The notes beneath the pieces were generated by a model. It was given only the letters and a program-made list of their open reading frames with translations, ran no database searches and was not told where the DNA came from. Made by a program: the position numbers and the translations under genes. From Strix aluco (taxonomy: Eukaryota; Chordata; Aves; Strigiformes; Strigidae): a stretch of DNA of 64,000 bases. Of this stretch, positions 60,591 through 64,000 are shown in pieces. Location of the stretch: positions 40,562,180 to 40,626,179 of the forward strand of contig NC_133932.1 of assembly GCF_031877795.1 (NCBI RefSeq). Reading direction: 5' to 3'. Within the stretch, counting starts at the first letter, position 1. Every line of letters begins with the position of its first letter.

Positions 60591-63500
60591 GAAGAAATGG
60601 CAGCAACAAAACAAAAAAGTGATGATACTTAATGCAGAAAAAAGTCCAGATAGAAATTAATTTGCTCGTCTTTGATACCAAGCTTTCCTTCAACGCCTAC
60701 CCTAATGCTTTTGTTACAAGGAGTGGTGTATGCGTCATGTTTGTAGCAAGGCTATGTCAAGGCAGAGCTTTGGTCTTTTAAGAGCAGTTTCAATATGTTT
60801 TGGAAGTCTGTTTCTTGCCATACAAAATCTAATCATGCTGTTCTCTGCATGAGTGGTTTAACTAATTCCTCTGTATCTTTTCACATGGAAATGCTCCTTG
60901 CATTTATATTGCCTAGCAGTGGTGTAGGTAGCATGGTGGAAAATGCAGCAGGAGGAGCAGTCTCCTGTTGCCTGCCATCCATGCCCCCTAAACTGCGTTA
61001 TTTTCCCTTTCTCCACATTTAAAACTTGTTTTTTCAGTGGTTTGCAGATGCTTCTCTTGCTTCCCACATAAATTCCAACAGTATGACCAGATGTCTAGTT
61101 CATTTCTCTCGACACACTTTACAGCCCTAATCTGAAATGTTAACACCAGCCACAAAAGAATCATACACTTGTTGTGTAAATTACTACAATCAGATAGCCA
61201 AAACATTATCTCATGCTGGCCTAGATGTTATAATGCTCACAGTTAAAATGCTCCCTTAGGATCCAGGGCAGAAGTCTCTGGGCTTTCTGACTGTGCTCTG
61301 AGATGGGCAAAGACAAACCTCTCTGTGTAGGAGTGTGCGTTTGTATGCAGTCTAGACAGATGGCATACTCTGAACCAGTTACTGAGGACCCATGAAAACT
61401 TGTCCCTTTAATGGAAAAGACAGGAAATCAAGTGAATCTGCTGAGTTTCCAGCAGTTCAAACCACTGCCATTTCCCCATGTAGGAAATCTGTGGTTGGAG
61501 CACAGGCTGATAATAGAAGACCAAAAGTATATATCTTGCTTGCATCTTCACTCAGAGGGATGAAGATATCAGTCATACAAGATGTTCCTAAAGAGGAAGA
61601 GTTCGTATAACTGGCTTGTGGGAGGGAGAAGGTGATCATGTTAGTACCAGCCCAGCTGAACTGCTTGCTGTATTTGAAAATCCTGCTAGCTTCAGTGGCC
61701 GTTCTGCCTGCTGACAGTGCAAGCAGAACAGTCCAGGGGTCACAGGTGGTGACTGACTATGAAAAAGAGCAGAAGGTTTATGCCCTGAGAATCTGAATCT
61801 AAAACTCACCTTGATAAACTGTTGAAGATTGGGTGCTGGGCTGTGACTAGGAAACTGGATTATATACCTGTCACTGGCCTGTTAGTCTTCCTTATTTTTT
61901 ATTTTTTGTGTGTGCTTCTGTATTTGTAAAAGGGGACCTCCTTTATTAAACTTTCTAAGATTCACAGATGGAAAGTACTGTGTAAAAATTGAGTTCTTTT
62001 CACTATTTGATTTTTCTTTTTCCCCAATGCCTGGGTGAGAATAGAAATTTGAGTTTGCGTGCAGAAGTTGTATTTTTGTTTTGTTTTGTTTTCCTAACCA
62101 CTTCCACATGCAATCAAATTTTATTGCCAGCTGCTCTCCATGGTTGGTCTCCTGGGAACCTAGGCTCCTGTTTGTTGTTAAACTTGTAACAGTTGGTTAG
62201 TTTAATTTTTTGCAAATGTTAATTTATCAGGTTTGGATTTCCACCAGTTCTCTTTACCCATCCAGAAGTGGGCAATGCAGTAAGCACTGATGTGTAAGAA
62301 GGGCTCGTCAGAACCTCAAATTTCTGCAGTGGGAGAAATGGCCAAGTTTATGGCCACTCTTGCATTCTTGCTGCATTGAAATTAAATATCTTGAAATTTT
62401 TCACTTCCCACAGAGCAGGAATATGAAATTTCATTTAATTAATGGAAGAAAGATTTTATTTCAAAATTTAAAATAGGAAAGGACAGGGCTCTCCATGATG
62501 ATCACAGCAGGGACCCCATGAGCCCAGACATGCTGCTCGCCAGGGAGGCCAGCAAGCTAGCAGGAAACCAGCCAGGTTTCCCTAGGAAGTGTGTCTGGTC
62601 GCTGTTAGAAGATTTGATTCAATCAATCTGTTCCTGTAGAATATATATGCATATTTTTCAGGAATTGGCATTTTCCTATGGAAAAATGTTTTACTGAGTT
62701 AAAATTGGAGATAAGTGAGTGTGCTTTCCAGTCAATTCTAGCTGCATTGGTGAGAAAGCCACATGTACTTTGTAAATATATGTAAATATATGACAAACTA
62801 GCATACAGTTAGGCAACCACACCAGACCTCTAAAATGAGGCCTCTGGATGACCTAGAAGTCTCCTTAAAGACTTTTGCGCAGTTGTCTGTCAACCTAAAG
62901 CTAGCACTGGAATGAGCAGACCATCAGGACACTTCCCTACCTTGCAGGAGAAGGCTGTGTGGAGATGGGCCATCAGACAAAGCAGAAGCAGAAGCTGGCT
63001 ATGGTGAGAACATCTGTACCCTCTCCATCTTTTCATAGTTTCAACAAATTAATGTAAGAGCTGTGAGTCCAGTGCATTTCCCTGTGGAATTCATTTTAAA
63101 CCAACTTTCTGATTGTATGCTTGATACCATGGTACCTATAGCTGGAAGACTTGAGGAACTGGATATCTAGAGTTAATAGTTGATTATTGGTACCAGGTCA
63201 CAGAGTCCTGAGCACTGACTGCACTTTCTTCAGCCTGCAAGCTATGCTTTTTTGGGGACCACCCAGAGACCCGACAATGTTTCAGAGGCTAGTGGACAAG
63301 CTCCTGTGGTGCTGGCATGGGCAGCCTGTGCTGGTGATGGACTGGTGCCCACAACAGGAGAGACAGACTGGTGATGAAAAGAAGGAGGGTGTGGGGCTGA
63401 GTGGGGCAGTGTGGCCCGTGGCCAGCTCCACCAGATCTTCCACTGGGTATTTCAGAGGAAAGCACAGGGGAGGGTTTAGGTGAACTCAGGGCAGAAATGG

Positions 63501-64000
63501 AGTATCTGGCCCTGGACACCAGAAAACAGGTGAAGCAATTCCCCCTGTGGTGTCCTGGCATGTATAGTGGAAAAAGGCCTGGGGGTCCAGTGTACTATTC
63601 AGTGTTTGGGAATCTAAATTCCAACAAAAAAAATACACATTTTTCACACATGTTTTTAAACAGAGACTAACTCTTGCAAGAGTTTGTAGATGGAGACCTG
63701 TCTACCCTGTACCTCAGGAAACTGTGACAACCAAAATGTGCAGTAAGGAAGGAAAGTGTTTAACTCTTGAGTGATCTGCGGAGACTTTGTAGTATTTCTT
63801 ACTGTTACCCTCACATCAAATCACCCTGTTACTGCAGCTGTAGGCTCTTGTAGAGGAAAACTGGGTTTACATGGTGGTGCCTTCCTCTGCACCTGAATGC
63901 CATTAGTTTGGGCCATGCATCCAGTGCTTACAGCCCCATTTTGTGGGGAGGGAAGTGGAACTGCAGTGGAGTATAAGGCCTATATGTGGCTTTGCTTGGT
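60591..64000. other. noncoding stretch to window end, no gene supported
   Basis: AT-rich with no supported exon. A small tandem duplication (TGTAAATATA twice) lies at about 62770-62792. Confidence 0.45.

Noticed and set aside
1..64000. Genes that flank ICOSLG in mammals (for example DNMT3L, AIRE, PFKL, GATD3, PWP2)
   Set aside because: I looked for recognisable exons on both strands and found none, so no neighbour is named.
1..64000. CRISPR arrays, rRNA, intact tRNA, bacterial-type operons
   Set aside because: No regularly spaced repeats, no rRNA signatures and no intact tRNA structure; the sequence is vertebrate nuclear DNA.

Overview
The window looks like part of a bird (sauropsid) nuclear genome. 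It is AT-rich and almost free of coding sequence. It carries CR1 LINE fragments, including one with a recognisable CR1 reverse-transcriptase C-terminus, and a single CpG island. No bacterial-type operon, CRISPR array, rRNA or intact tRNA gene was seen. The species cannot be named from the sequence alone.

One gene can be assembled with confidence. It lies on the minus strand and is the B7-family costimulatory ligand ICOSLG (ICOS ligand, B7-H2, CD275). Its start codon sits in the CpG island at 21654. A signal-peptide exon lies at 18254-18214, the IgV exon at 16235-15873, the IgC exon at 15398-15114, the stalk plus transmembrane exon at 13550-13374, and a short cytoplasmic exon at 12241-12206. 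All these junctions have GT/AG sites. The first intron is phase 2 and every later one is phase 1, and together they give a continuous 305-codon frame. The last exon is less certain; the best candidate starts at 11755 and stops at 11744-11742, giving 309 residues.

Layout: 1-510 holds two adjacent CR1 fragments. 511-11500 is mostly noncoding, with one possible orphan terminal exon on the minus strand at 4182-3915. 11742-21654 is ICOSLG. 21200-22240 is the CpG island, with a consensus NF-kappaB motif 82 bases upstream of the ICOSLG start codon. 22250-64000 is about 42 kb in which I find no convincing exon. It contains a small CR1 remnant near 24.0 kb, an A-rich stretch at 24.7-28.8 kb that may be a decayed retroelement, a 0.56 kb CR1 at 41.4-42.0 kb, a tRNA-derived SINE-like remnant at 60.5 kb, and an enhancer-like cluster of E-box, HMG-box, GATA and RUNX motifs at 40.93-41.11 kb.

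No clearly new biological system was found. The most testable observations are a possible second ICOSLG transcript start inside intron 2, with its own TATA box, ATG and signal-peptide-like sequence, and an extra cysteine pair in the IgV domain.
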